A DNA stretch of 64,000 nucleotides from Populus alba (lineage: Eukaryota; Streptophyta; Magnoliopsida; Malpighiales; Salicaceae). Position numbers and translations under genes: made by a program. The notes beneath the pieces are model-generated. The model saw only the letters and a list, made by a program, of their open reading frames with translations. It did no database searches and was not told the origin of the DNA. Below are positions 10,400 through 22,815 of the stretch, one piece after another. The stretch is taken from positions 15,141,631-15,205,630 of the forward strand of contig NC_133294.1 of assembly GCF_005239225.2 (NCBI RefSeq). Direction: 5' to 3'. Numbering within the stretch: position 1 is the stretch's first letter; the number at the start of each line of letters is the position of its first letter.

Positions 10400-12340
10400 A
10401 TTATGATTAATATTTAGGAGTCGCCACCTTGTATTATGGTCACTAGGAACCTATAGTCTGCGAGAGTCTGAGTAAGAGACTGGTTGTGGAAGGGAAAGAC
10501 GCATCATCCCTAGTGCACCCTACTTAAGGTAAGCTGCACTGTTGTTTGATTGTTTTTATAGGTCAAGTTTCTATTCGTTGGTCTTTTCTAAAGCTTAACG
10601 TAGATCTCTCTTCATGAGAAAGTCTTTACCTGATTGGGTTAAATACTAACCATTCTAAAATCTAAACTTTAGCATCGTATTTTTACACTTTATATCTTTA
10701 ATACCTGAGGGTGTACTTTATTATGTAATTTTACACCCAACAAATATTAAAGTTTGTACATTTGGATCCTAAAAAAAGATTGGAAAAAGATTTTTGACAT
10801 GTTAGCCAAATCCTAATGGATAATCATAAACTGGTTACGATATTCATTTTTGGATTTTGTTTTTTAAACATGGAAAAGTTGCACTTTGTTGTTTATTTAT
10901 TTTTTTATGAAAAATATGCTTGGAAAAATTTTGAGATTTAGCCGTATGCAATGAAACCGGTTTACAAAGGAGAGAGAAGGGTTCACAGTGGCCGGTTGGT
11001 GGCTTACTGTGGTGGAGGTGGTGGTGGAGAAGCCAATGGTGGTTATGTTTGGAGGCTGGAACGGCGGGGAGAGAGAGGGAGAGAAAAACTGTAGAAATAG
11101 GGTAGTGGGGCTGGTTTTTTTTATCAACTTTGGACTCGATTTTCTCCTCCCTCAGGCCATCAACTCTGCTTCTATTTATAAGCGGTGGAAGAGGGTAATC
11201 TCGTCTTCACCGAGGTAAAATTTAAGCCTTTGATTATGTTAGGAAGGATTCCAACCATTGGTTCAAAGTAGCCTCCCTGAGTTGTCAAATCTACAGGAAA
11301 AGGCTGTCTGAGTTGACCTCTTCACGTCGTTGCCGGCGTTGTCGTGCTATCATTCATCCTGAACCGTTCATATGGGATTGTAAGGGAATTGTCGGGGATC
11401 AGTTTCGTGCAAGTTTGGTTTGATTTGATGGAGAAATCAAGCATTAAATGCACCTACAAATAAGGCTCCCACGTTGTTTCTTTTTGGTAAAATGAGGAAG
11501 ACAATGAATAGTGACCAGACGATGCGTCGTGTGGTCCTTCTTTTTTTCTTTCAAAATGGCGTCGTTTTAGGTTTGAATTAGGGATTTAAAGTGAATTTCA
11601 ATTTAATCCTCCATCTTTCAATTAATTTCAATTGAACCTCTAATTAACCCCAAACTTTTGATTTAATGCAATTAAGCTCTTGTTGAACTTCAATTGGAAT
11701 CTCGAAGTTACACGCCTCTTACAATATGGTCCTTGATCTCAGATTTTGTCAATTTAACCTCTAATTGACCATTAAACTTTTAATTTCTTCAATTGCCCCC
11801 CCCCGGTTTTTGTCAATTAAGCCCCCCAAATTGTAGCGCCTTTTTCGGATTGGTTCTTGGCTGTCAATTTCTTCAATTTAATCCCTAATTAACCCCAAAG
11901 ATTCAATTTGCTTGCAATTTGACCTCTAATTTCAATCAATTAACTTGGTAAAAATTAATTTTGGTCTCTTAAAATTCTAATATTCTCAATTAAGCCCAAA
12001 TTAGGCTCCCAAACTTAGTTTTTCACCAATTAAGCCCCAAATAAAATTAATTTGACCCATTTAAAGTATAATTAAGTCCTTGCACTTAATTAAATCTTTC
12101 AATTGGACCCAAATTAATTCTTAAACATGATTAAAATTTAATTTAGCCCATGATTAATTCAAATTGGCCTATTAAAAAATCAATTATTTCATTGGACTTA
12201 ATTTTTATGCAAATTCGTCCAATAATCATTGAATTTGACCTTGAATCTACATTTTTTTTTCATTCTTGGGCATAATGGGGTACAATTAGACCTTGAATTT
12301 CCTTAAAAATTACAACTAGATTCCCCAATTTTCTTTCTCC
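10400..12340. mobile_element. LTR-retrotransposon-like relic
   Basis: Contains GAGTCGCCACC (10418-10428) with a following ACTAGGAACCTATAG and GAGACTGG text of a kind I recall from plant LTR retrotransposon ends, a GGTGG-rich block (about 10990-11060), a CTATTTATAAGC TATA-like site (about 11171), and a long tract (11580-12330) of variants of 'CAATTTAACCTCTAATTGACC'. No gag or pol frame survives. Small frames at 10897-11218 on both strands are accidental. Borders are approximate and the class is inference. Confidence 0.4.
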
Positions 12341-12582
12341 GCCTTGCCAATCTTTATTATTAGTTTTTATTTTATTTTGAAAAAAAATGAATTGATTTTT
12401 GAGGAATAACTTAGAATTGGGTTATGACATGTACAATTAAAATAGCATGATAATTTGACTAGTTACATATTGAGTTCAATAAAATTTCTTCAAAAGACAT
12501 AATCCTTGCAAGAAGCACAATATTTTTTTACAAGGACAAAATTCTGGAAAAGAAAAAACCTCATACTAAGGTGAGATCCCAA

Positions 12583-12768
12583 AGCTTCTCAACTGAGTTG
12601 AATGGCATTCTATAACCTCTATTAGAAATAATTAAAAAAAAATGAAGAAGAAGAAAAGGAAAGGAAAAAGAAGAAAAGCTAAGGAAGCACCAAATGCAAG
12701 AACTCTTATTAAGGCATAGCTTCTCAACTGAGGTGAGTGGCCTTCTATAACCTCTATTAGAAATAATA
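12583..12768 (+). repeat. Two-copy direct repeat, 135-base spacing
   Basis: AGCTTCTCAACTGAG starts at 12583 and again at 12718, each followed by a near-identical segment ending TATAACCTCTATTAGAAATAAT. The copies are about 50 bases each; the purine-rich spacer (about 12635-12680) is not shared. It lies 430-620 bases before the ABCG9-like ATG. Confidence 0.8.
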
Positions 12769-13201
12769 ATAAAAACGAAAAAAGGGCCACCAGTTGAGTG
12801 GCTGAGCCACGTACTAAGGTATCGGAGTATAATTATTTATCAAACTACTAAAAATTATGGTAATTAAACTAAAACCAAAGTATATAGAGCCGTGAATAGC
12901 TCAACAAGTTAACAGTCCTCTTGAAAAGCCAAGTATCTCTCCCTTTGTTTGATCAGGTAGCCCTACTGATCTCTCTATTTCTCATTTATCTCGCATGAAC
13001 CCTATTAGCCTCCTCCTCTCTCTTCTCCCCGCCCCCCCAACTTTTGTGTTACATACAATACGTGCTTCTACATATACATTGACAGAAAGAAAAGAGGATC
13101 TTGGCTCTCTGTCATTTGTTTTAAGAATATATATTGAAAGAGAGGTTTTTTTTTTGTTATTTTTTTTGTTAGGGGAGTTAGAGATAGATTGAGGGATCAG
13201 C

Positions 13202-16200
13202 ATGGAACAAGAGAAGGCTGACATAGAGGCAATGAATGAGGAAGAACCAGGAGTCTCAACCATCTTCAAGAAAGCAACTAAGGCTGTTTCTTTGAGGGTA
13301 CGTGCTGATGAATGAGAATTTAAGAATTCTCTCTTTCCATTAATTTAATTTAGTGTCTTTTTTCTTTTCATATAAATGGCTTGATTATTAAATGATCGTT
13401 TCTTTGCATGTTTTCTTGTTTTTTTTGTTTTTTTTATCCATTTCTTGCGTTATTAAGGCAGTTTTAGTTTTGATTAAACGTGCAGTTTGAGGATGTGGTC
13501 TACAAGGTCAGACTTACGAAAGCAGGTTTTTGTGGAAAGATTGTCAAAGCAGAAGAAAAGGTTATCTTAAAGGGAATCACAGGCAAGGTTCTACCTGGTG
13601 AAATGCTAGCCATGTTCGGTCCATCAGGCAGTGGGAAAACAACTCTCTTAACCGCATTAGGAGGCAAACTTGGAGGACTACTTGATGGGAACATAAGCTA
13701 TAATGGCAAGAACTTCTCCAACTCAATGAAAAGGAACATGGGATTTGTTACTCAAGATGATGTTCTTTACCCTCATTTAACAGTGACAGAAACTTTGGTT
13801 TTCACTGCCCTTCTTAGGTTAGAAAATAATTTTAGTAAAGAAGAAAAGATCATGCATGCAGAATCTGTGATTACTCAACTAGGTTTAACCAAGTGCAAGA
13901 ATAGCATCATTGGGGGCCCATTTATGAGAGGAGTTTCTGGGGGTGAGAGAAAGAGGGTTAGTATAGGACAGGAGATGCTCATAAACCCTAGCCTTCTTTT
14001 CTTGGATGAGCCAACATCAGGTCTTGATTCTACAACAGCACAAAGAATTGTGTCCAATTTGTGGGAGCTGGCAAAAGGAGGAAGAACAATTGTAATGACC
14101 ATCCATCAACCTTCAAGTAGGTTATTTTACATGTTTGACAAGGTTTTGCTGTTATCAGAAGGCAGCCCACTGTACTTTGGGGAAGGATCGCAAGTTATGG
14201 ATTACTTTTCCAGCAATGGATATGCTCCAGCGGTTCCCATGAATCCTGCTGATTTCCTTTTGGACCTTGCAAATGGTATGTGAAATTATACTAATCTTTT
14301 TCTTAATCTCCTTAAAAGACAGTGCTTGTGGTATATCATACATGTACTGTATAGAGGAATTTTACTAATAACGTTAGCTAGTAGTGATTTTTGTTGTTTC
14401 TATGTTTCTTGAAAATGTTTTGCGTGCTTTGTTAGTGGTTGTTAATTATAGCGCTTTGCGTCTAAAATACTTAAGTAGCTGGTTGTGTGTAGCTTTAAGC
14501 TTTAGCTGATTTAATTTCTGGTACGTATTTCAGTTTCTAATAAAGTTTCTAATTAGCAATGTGATTAAAAGCCAAACTTCATGCACGCATTTTAGCATTC
14601 CAAAAATAGATATATGGCCCCACTTTGTTTCATTTTAAAATCAGACTGTCGATATCCTTAAAGGACAGGAATCAATGTCTGCCTTGCGTGTTGTATGAAC
14701 TGCATCCATTTTTGTTTTCTTTCCATTAATGGATAAGATGGGTTTTGACACTTGGCAGCATGTTTGATCAGAAAACGTTCCCATGCAGTGTTGAGATTTG
14801 GAGAAGTTTCAGGTGGAAAATTAAAGCCATGTCGAAACTCGTTAAAAATATTGGAAATTGTTGAACATACCTAGGAAATGTTTCCAAATCCAGGCAATTC
14901 AAGTGGAATTAATGTTCTCTCTAAGTTCGTAATTAGTTAGTTGGTATCTGATTAAGTGTTTATGCTGGACTTGGAATTAACTCACTTTCTCCAAGTTTCC
15001 TAGGCGGTTTCCAATTTCCTGCGTTCACAGATTTCTATATAGTAGACTATCTAGGTTGCTTTGTTGTATATTAATTTTGGCTTGAATCCCTCGTGTCATT
15101 CATGCACATCTCCAATTTCTCCGGGGGCTGCCCTATAAAACATTAAGTGAGTCCACACTATATAGTTTAATTAAGGACCTAATATATATAATAATTAAAC
15201 AATATTATATAGTTTCATTATTGTACAAGAGTTTTGGGAGGGCGATAATGAAGAGATGCTTGGGTTGACAGATATAGATTTGAAACAGGGGGCCGGAGAA
15301 GCTGCTTCTATTTAATGGATTTAGTACAAACTCAAGGAATTTGGTATATTGCTCATGGGTTGAACTTGGGCATTAGTTAATTATTACAAACGATCAATGA
15401 GGACATTGTATTCTTATGCTGCTGTAGGTGTATCATCAAATGGTGAGGTTCCTGGATCAGTCAAGCAGAATCTAGTGTCAGCCTACAAGAGCAATCTTGC
15501 AAACAAGTTGAAGTCAGAGGTTCAAGACATTGATGAACAGCCTCTAGATGGATTAAATGATCAGAAAGTTGCACGGTGGGCAACAACTTGGTGGCAACAG
15601 TTTTCTGTATTGTTGAGAAGAGGAGTGAAAGAAAGGAAGCATGACTCCTTCTCCGGCCTCAAGATTGCTCAGGTCTTGGTGGTTGCTTTCCTTTCGGGGC
15701 TTCTGTGGTGGCAATCTGATGTATCCCATCTACAAGATCAGGTAACATTTTGCGACAATCTAACATTTCCTGAGAGCAGGTTCGTCAACAGGGAGTTAGT
15801 TTTGACCTATTTCAGTATAATAACGATATGTATTCGAAAATACAAATGCAGATGGGGCTCCTCTTCTTTTACTCAGGATTCTGGGGCTTCTTCCCTTTAT
15901 TCCAAGCTATTTTCACCTTCCCCCAAGAACGTAGCATGCTCGAAAAGGAACGATCTTCCGGCATGTATCGACTGTCATCATACTTCATGTCAAGGATTGT
16001 CAGTGACCTCCCGATGGAGCTCGTCCTCCCTACCATTTTTGTAAGTATAACCTACTGGATGGCAGGGCTTAAAGGCACACCAGGAAACTTCCTGCATACC
16101 TTGTTCGTTCTCTTGTATTCTGTGTTAGTATCCGGCGGTCTAGGGCTAGCACTTGGTGCTCTGGTGTTGAACCAGAAATCTGCAACCATAATGGGATCGG

Positions 16201-16511
16201 TGGTCATGCTGTCGTTCCTGCTCGCCGGCGGATACTATGTTACACACGTCCCTGCCTTCATCAGCTGGGTGAAGTACATCTCCATTAGCCAATACACATA
16301 CAAGCTGTTGCTGGGGTCTCAATTCAAGCCCACAGACACCTATCCATGTGGTGGTGCTGGCGGAGTTTGTTTAGTTGGAGATTACCCTGCAATCAAACAA
16401 GTGGGGCTTGATGGCCAAGTTCTTGGTGCGGTTGCGTTAGGGATTATGCTTGTGGTTTATCGCCTGATCGCTTTCTTTGCTCTCATGAGGATTGGAGTAA
16501 CTAAAAAGTAG
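13202..16511 (+). CDS. ABCG9: ABCG half-size transporter, ABCG9-like
   Basis: Four exons (13202-13297, 13486-14275, 15428-15741, 15852-16511) encode 619 residues, a normal length for an ABCG half-transporter. The ATP-binding domain comes first: Walker A GPSGSGKT (77-84), Q-loop Q122, signature VSGGER (182-187), Walker B LLFLDEP (to E207) and switch H239. A six-helix membrane domain follows, with [43 protein letters not shown] and a last helix near YRLIAFF. The N-terminal [19 protein letters not shown] and the ending RIGVTKK match Arabidopsis ABCG9, which pairs with ABCG11 or ABCG14 and takes part in lipid and sterol export in vascular tissue and pollen coat. Such proteins dimerise in the plasma membrane. 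Introns are 188, 1152 and 110 bases, all GT/AG. ABCG9 versus ABCG14 or ABCG21 rests on memory of the sequences. Confidence 0.92.
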
Positions 16512-16562
16512 AGTGGTTTTTTTTCTTTTTGGTTAAGTTTTGTGCCAGGACACTCTTATTCC

Positions 16563-16568
16563 AATAAA
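16563..16568 (+). terminator. Poly(A) signal candidate of the ABCG9-like gene
   Basis: AATAAA 52 bases after the stop, followed by T-rich DNA. Confidence 0.45.
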
Positions 16569-19500
16569 TTGTTTCAATTTTCGAAGATTAAAATTGTTTT
16601 TAATGATGATTGTAGCAGTAAATATTCTCTGGACGTGGTGGCTGTAAAATTCTCAGAAAATATGCCTCTTATGTAGGTAAACCGAGTGCCCACAAATCGA
16701 GGTTCCTAATTCATGCCCCAAATTTGTGGAAATCCAGCAGGAATAATTATTCTAAAAAAAAAAGCTCAATGTATTGGGCTTTCAGAATAATATATGCTCA
16801 CTCTGTAAAGTGGCTCTGTTATATTTATTAATTAGGTAACGATTTCTTTAAGGCCCATCAGCCCAATAGTAAATCATCAACTTTGAGATGATGGGTGGGC
16901 TTTGTTCTGAGTTTCGTAATGGATTCTCCTTTGAGTAATCAAATCTTGACGAGAGAGAGAGAGAGAGAGCAGTACATTGCCTCTACTTACAAATTTTTTT
17001 TTTTTTTTTTTATGGTTTTGGTGTTTTATTAGTTATTTCTTGAGTCTATTTAAAAAAAAAAATGAAACTCATGATCTAAAAAGGATAAGAATATTTTTAT
17101 TTAGTATTTCTCTCTTTTAATTATATCTAATTTAAAAAAATATATATTTATTCAAGAGCACCTAGGATTTTCAACCACATGTAGAATTACAGTGTTTAGG
17201 GCGGAGGAAAATGCAAGGAAAGAAAAAGGGAGGAAGCAAAACAGAATTTTCTCTTATTTGAAAAGAGGAAAATGAAGGAGAATTTTCTTAAAAAGTGGAT
17301 GGAAAAAGTAGGAAATTATTGAAAAAAAGTAGTTCAACTTTCAGAAAATTCCCCTCTAAATTTTTCCATTTAAATTATTGAAAAAATAAACTTTCTTTTC
17401 ACCCCCCCCCCCCCCATTAATTTTACCACTCATTAAAACAGAAATAAAATGTTGGTAAATTCATCTCATTTTCTTTCTCCTTACTCCCACTTCCCTTCCC
17501 TTCCCCTCTCTTCATCTTCTCATATACAACGTTAATTCTGACCTAGAAATGTAAGATGCATTAAAATCACTTGAAATATAATATGAAAAGGAAAAGGTAG
17601 CTGCCTGTCTATGGCAGTGCAATGGCTTATGAACATGCAGGCGACCATGACTTCCTTATTTGCGGCTTGTCAAGTCTTGCTTTGAGGCTGTTTGCCAAAA
17701 TGGGTTGTTTCAAAAAGGTTGAAATTTAAGATTCGAGGCATTAACAACGTGGTTGAAATTTGGAATCCAACACTTGGAACATCGTATTTTTCGTCTGACT
17801 GCTGTGAATCCACACTGAAGCTACCTGGAAACTTGAAGTTAACTCATGACAACGGGAAATTTTGACATCACACGACGGGGGCGTCCGCCCGGCTTCCTCC
17901 GGCCACCACCGTAGGCCATATATTGAAAATTTCCGAAGTTAGTTATGGGCTTGTTGGGATCGGAAAACAAAAGTTACGATCTCAGATGTGTTCTTGAAAA
18001 TTGGATTCGTTGCATGGATGGAAGGTAAAGAGTAATCCGGTTGCTACTTAATCAGTCATTCGTAATATTAAATAAATTATTTATATTTTTACGAATTCAT
18101 CGTTTTTAGGACTTCAAGACTTTTCTCATCTTACAACGCCGCATGTTTTAAATCAACTCTCAAGAGGAAGGATTTAAAGCACTATTTTAAAACTAGGACC
18201 ACCCTAGGATCTAGCCCACTTGTGACCTAATCTTTCTTGTTTGAGTTCGGAAAAAAAAAAAAAAACACTTAACTAAATGTTTTAAAAACATGAGATGACG
18301 TGGTGATTTTGATGTAAAACTAAATATGTTAAAAGACTAAAGGACTATTGATGAGCAAGCCTTCCCTTACATGTAAGATTTTACAGAAATCTCAATATAG
18401 TCTAAAACGCAGGACTTCATTGACTATCAATTGGGTCTTAAACTTTTTGATTTTATTATTTTTTATTAAAATATAATTGATATTAGACAATATCATTTCC
18501 TTTCCTTGTTCATCTAATTTTAATTTAGTTCATAAATGAAAGTTATAGTAAATTCCTCTTGGTGTTTTTTTTTTTTTTCCTTTGTATCAATAATTTTAGG
18601 AAAAAGATTACTATCATCAAACACAGAGCTAGTAATATTTAATAGAAAATGCTAAAATTAATATAACAAGATATATTATTAAAAAATTTTTTTATTTATA
18701 TCATATTATTTTATATTTAAATATAAAAAAAATTAAAATGTTTTGCAGGGCCGGTCCCTACTTGTTTCCTCCTAATTCCGCCCCTGGACTACTTTTCGTG
18801 CTGATAATGTTGGTATTAAAATTATTTTTCACATCAAAACGATATGAAATATTCGAGTTTATTTAATTTGATGTTTCAGATTTATGAAAACTTCCTAAGT
18901 AAATATCATAGAATTTCTTAGCTGTCACTAAAAATAAATAGATGGAAGTGTTCTAATATCAAAATAAAATTCATAAAATCCAAAATCTATAACCTAACAA
19001 TATGTCGAAAACTAAATTGAGATTTCCCAAAAATTTTGAATATTCCATATCCAAGGAAACACTGCGGGTTAAAGATTGGAATTTTCATTTTGAAGTACTG
19101 TAAGAGTCAAGCAGCGAGCAAGGTGAAGCTCGGAATGAACCTTCTCCTCCTAGCCATTAAAGCAAAGCTTCAAAATCAATATTCTTCCCTTTGAACAATG
19201 TATTGCAGTTGAAACTACGAGGAAATCAACCTAATATAAGATCCTCTAGCCACCAACTCTAATCTCGTGGGTATTGAAAAGCCAAGATTCAATACTGTTG
19301 TCGCTAATATGAGAAAAAGCTCAAATCAATCAACTTTATTGCTAACATTTTCTTCGCTGAATGCAAATAGTTCGTATATATGTTCATAAAACTTGTTTGT
19401 GGCTATGCAAAATCACCCTCGTTAATATTTCCCAAAATGCAGAAGGACTGCAAGTTCATGGAAGCATCGATATTAATTCATGGGTGACTTCAGTTTGCAT

Positions 19501-20216
19501 CTTCGGACCAAATCAACGCGTAGAACCTCAAAAACTGTCAGGAAACTAACATGCCAGCAAAAAAGTTAGGTACCGAATGTCCATTGTCCCTGACAGCTGC
19601 AAGTCTTCATCGAAGCAGAACCATCCATGTGTGTACTGATCATAATGCCAAACTTGCCTACTCATCAAACTCACTATTTATCTTCACGTGTCCCATTAAA
19701 ATATCTGTTCAAGCTCCTATATCTGTCTTTTATTTAATATTGTATGAATTTATCAAAGTTTAATTTTTTAAAAAAAAAACAAGAAGAAGATAAAATACCA
19801 AACCTTCTCTAAAATTTATGTTAAATTTCTTATTTTTTCAACATTCATTTCTCTTTCTCTGTTAATAAATTATATTTTAAAAATTCATTTAATAATTTAA
19901 AATAATTCCAAAATATAATTTTTTTAATATAATATTAGATTTTTATTAATAAATGTTTTTATTTTCTCTTCAAATTAATAGCATAAAATAATGTAAAATT
20001 AAAATAATTTTTAATTGAAAAATAATATAAATTGTAATTTAATTTTTAATATATCAGTATGATTTGGATATTTCTTTCGAATTCCACGCCCATATAATTC
20101 TAAAAACACCTTAATCATGATAACAATCCAGCTCATTTAATTTTTATGTTTTTTCTCGAAGTTTGACCTTCCCTTCATCAATCATGATCACCAATTTATA
20201 TATCTTTCCGTTAAAA
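16569..20216. other. Intergenic stretch, no supported gene
   Basis: Holds a (GA)n microsatellite at 16951-16969, a C14 run at 17402-17415, and a GC-rich patch at about 17875-17920 (GGGGGCGTCCGCCCGGC). Frames at 19361-19549 and 19551-19763 have no recognisable domain or splice context. Nothing else found. Confidence 0.45.
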
Positions 20217-20218
20217 TG

Positions 20219-20944
20219 ACACGTGAGAGTCACCCAAAAAAAAAAAAAGGTATCTTGCACGCCAGACCATGGAGGGTCTTGTGTAGAAGAAACCCTAATC
20301 TCACGCATGCCCTCTCCAATAAAAAAAACAAAGTAAAAGCCCTCAACGTTGACGTGTCAAAATATCAGAGCCTCCATTTGTACCCTCTTTTTTCTTCTGT
20401 TAATTTTTTTTCCTCTCTTCCACAATCTCCTTTCGTTAACATAAAACAAGAAAAGAAAAGGAAAAAGAAAAAACAATCACATGCCTAACTTCACTCCACA
20501 AAAAATCTACGTGTCGTCGCTTGATAAATGGTTGGACACATTTAATCTTTTTGTCGGGACATGCAAAATGTGAGTAATGTGATATTTATGCTGACACGTG
20601 TCTACTTTGGTGATGACTGCCTTTCTGTGACGGTTCATGCACCAGAGTTGGGGTTTGGATTTTTAAATTGTTTTTTATTTAAAAACTGATTTTTTGAAAG
20701 TATTTTAGATGATTTTACTGTATTTATATTAAAAATAAAAAGAAATTTAAAAAATATCATTTTTTTTCTTAATTTAAATTGTATTTTTATTTAAAATTAA
20801 AAAAAATTAAAAAATATCATTGTATTTTAAAAATACTTTTAAAAATATTATGTCCAGCTGCCGCAAAATCAAACCCGACCAAACTGTGGACATTAGGAAG
20901 CACTTCCACATGGATAAGGTCGGCTATTTGATGGAGAACGTGTC
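20219..20944 (+). promoter_or_regulatory. Cluster of five ACGTG (ABRE/G-box) motifs upstream of the RD26-group NAC gene
   Basis: ACACGTGAG at 20219-20227, then ACGTGTC at 20352-20358, 20509-20515, 20596-20602 and 20938-20944. The fourth lies in the perfect palindrome GACACGTGTC (20593-20602), which contains a CACGTG G-box. ABRE-binding bZIP factors bind such motifs, and RD26-group NAC genes are ABA- and drought-induced in Arabidopsis. Control by ABA is inferred from the motifs. Confidence 0.65.
20640..20870. repeat. AT-rich MITE-like element, copy 1
   Basis: AT-rich block with TTATTTAAAA, ATTAAAAATAAAAAG and ATTTTTAAAATAC segments, ending near GCTGCCGCAAAATCAAACCCGACC. It resembles the AT-rich elements at 30560, 39730, 41960, 56170, 60945 and 61330. 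It sits inside the NAC promoter, between the ABRE motifs and the TATA box. Borders are approximate. Confidence 0.4.
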
Positions 20945-21012
20945 ATGCTTTTAACGGTGATAAGAATAAAGTAGACCCCATCAACCCAGACAAGGACGAC
21001 CGTACTTATCCC

Positions 21013-21020
21013 TATATAAA
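21013..21020 (+). promoter_or_regulatory. TATA box of the RD26-group NAC gene
   Basis: TATATAAA, 120 bases before the ATG at 21140, gives a probable start near 21045-21050. Confidence 0.7.
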
Positions 21021-21139
21021 TTACTCCAAGATGAACTAGTCATGAAAAAAAAACAGGGAGAGAAGAAAAACCCAGAAAATAATAATAAAATCGAAGCTCC
21101 AATTCTTCTCTCCAGCCAAACGAACAGTAGTGTGCAAAA

Positions 21140-22488
21140 ATGGGACTGCAAGAAACAGACCCGCTAGCCCAATTGAGCTTGCCACCGGGATTTCGGTTTC
21201 ACCCGACCGATGAAGAGCTTTTGGTGCAATACTTGTGTAAGAAGGTTGCTGGTCACCATTTCTCCTTGCAAATCATTGGCGAGATTGATTTGTACAAGTT
21301 TGATCCGTGGTTCTTACCAGGTAATTATTAGTAATATTGCTCTATTATATTCTCTTAGTTATAATCATACTTAAAACTCAATTACTTGTATCAATAATTT
21401 TAGTGGGTTAATGTTCTTTTTTGTTGTTGTTGTTGTTGTTGTTGTTAATAGGTAAGGCAGTATTTGGTGAAAAGGAATGGTATTTTTTCAGTCCGAGAGA
21501 CCGCAAGTACCCCAATGGATCCCGACCCAACAGGGTTGCCGGGTCTGGGTATTGGAAGGCCACCGGTACTGACAAAGTTATCACGACAGAGGGACGTAAA
21601 GTTGGCATCAAGAAAGCTTTGGTCTTTTACGTTGGCAAAGCCCCAAAAGGCACCAAAACTAATTGGATCATGCATGAATATCGCCTTCTTGAATCTTCTC
21701 GCAAAAGTGGAAGCACAAAGGTACCAACAAAAAATTCCATCCACAGATTTTAATTTGTTTTGATACAATCCTTACGATTGATATTTATTTATTTATTTAT
21801 TTATTTTGGTTGCTTGATATTTATTCGTTAACAACTGTGTGCTATATAAATGTTTTTTTTCCCCTCAGTGTGTATGTTCTCTTAATTATTTGTTTCTTTG
21901 TTGCTACAGTTGGATGAATGGGTATTGTGTCGGATTTACAAGAAGAATTCAAGTGCTGCACAGAAATCCATGTCAAGCGTTTCAAGCAAAGAATACAGTA
22001 CGAATGGTTCATCCTCATCATCCTCTTCTCATTTGGAAGATGTCCTTGACTCATTGACAGAGATTGATGACCGGCTCTTTGCTTTGCCTCGAACCAACTC
22101 ACTCAAACCAATGCAACACGAAGAGAAAATCAACTTAGCAAATCTGGGTTCAGGGAGCTTTGACTGGGCGACACTTGCTGGGCTCAACTCGTTGCCTGAA
22201 CTCCTAGAAACTCAGCCTGGTGCGAATTACTCGAATACCGATGTCAATGGTGTGCATGTCCCTTCAATGCCCCCACTCTGCCACGCGGATTCATCAACAG
22301 GGAGGATGGGGACCTCGGTTGAAGAGGAGGTCCAGAGTGGGGTTAGAACTCAGCTGCGAGATGGCAACTCGGGGGCTTTTCAAAAAAACTCGGGCGTGAT
22401 GACGCCGAACTTCTCTTCTACCTTACTCGACCCATATGAGCTAAGGTATTCGAGCCAACCGGGAAGTGGGTATGGGTTTAGGCAGTGA
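21140..22488 (+). CDS. NAC072: NAC transcription factor, ANAC019/055/072 (RD26) group
   Basis: Three exons (21140-21320, 21452-21720, 21910-22488) encode 342 residues. The NAC domain covers about residues 14-162 with its five subdomains: [61 protein letters not shown] and the [10 protein letters not shown] to [11 protein letters not shown] segment that binds DNA. The N-terminus [17 protein letters not shown] and the tail elements [34 protein letters not shown] and the ending YGFRQ are those of the Arabidopsis RD26 group, nuclear activators in ABA, drought and jasmonate responses and leaf senescence. Both introns (131 and 189 bases) sit at the usual NAC positions. ABRE motifs upstream fit this role. 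The choice among ANAC019, 055 and 072 cannot be made by eye; the symbol names the group. Confidence 0.93.
21418..21446 (+). repeat. (TTG)n microsatellite beside the intron 1 acceptor
   Basis: About nine TTG units end four to five bases before the AG at 21450-21451 and form the T-rich tract of this 131-base intron. Confidence 0.85.
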
Positions 22489-22809
22489 GAAATGTTAGGC
22501 AGAATTAGGAGTGCATTTCTGTAAATATTGGATTCTTTGGGGGTACCTCTTGGGTTCAGATTCCAAAAGAGAGAAGATGGAGGCCGCTTTATTAACAAGG
22601 CAAGTGAAAATAGCCTTGCTTTTTGGGTTGCTGGTTAGAGGATTAGATTCCATGTACACAAGCATTTGCTTATCAGTATAATTTAGCTTGAACAACATTG
22701 CTGTATTAGGAAAACCATTCCTGTTATGGAAATTATAGGTCTCTGAATTTCGTATTGCGATAATGTTTCCGTGTTGCTGTGGTTTTTTTTTTTTTTTTTT
22801 GAAATCAAG

Positions 22810-22815
22810 AATAAA
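22810..22815 (+). terminator. Poly(A) signal candidate of the RD26-group NAC gene
   Basis: AATAAA 322 bases after the stop, just after a T-run. Weak evidence, since no closer canonical signal was seen. Confidence 0.3.

Noticed and set aside
15397..16044. Long open frame running through the third intron of the ABCG9-like gene
   Set aside because: The frame continues by chance through the 110-base intron and then reads exon 4 in the wrong register; splicing restores the conserved ABCG sequence.
18745..18790. CAGGGCCGGTCCC text resembling the end of some plant DNA transposons
   Set aside because: No partner inverted repeat or flanking duplication was found.
19361..19763. Two consecutive frames of 62 and 70 codons
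   Set aside because: No recognisable domain, no splice link between them and no promoter signal.
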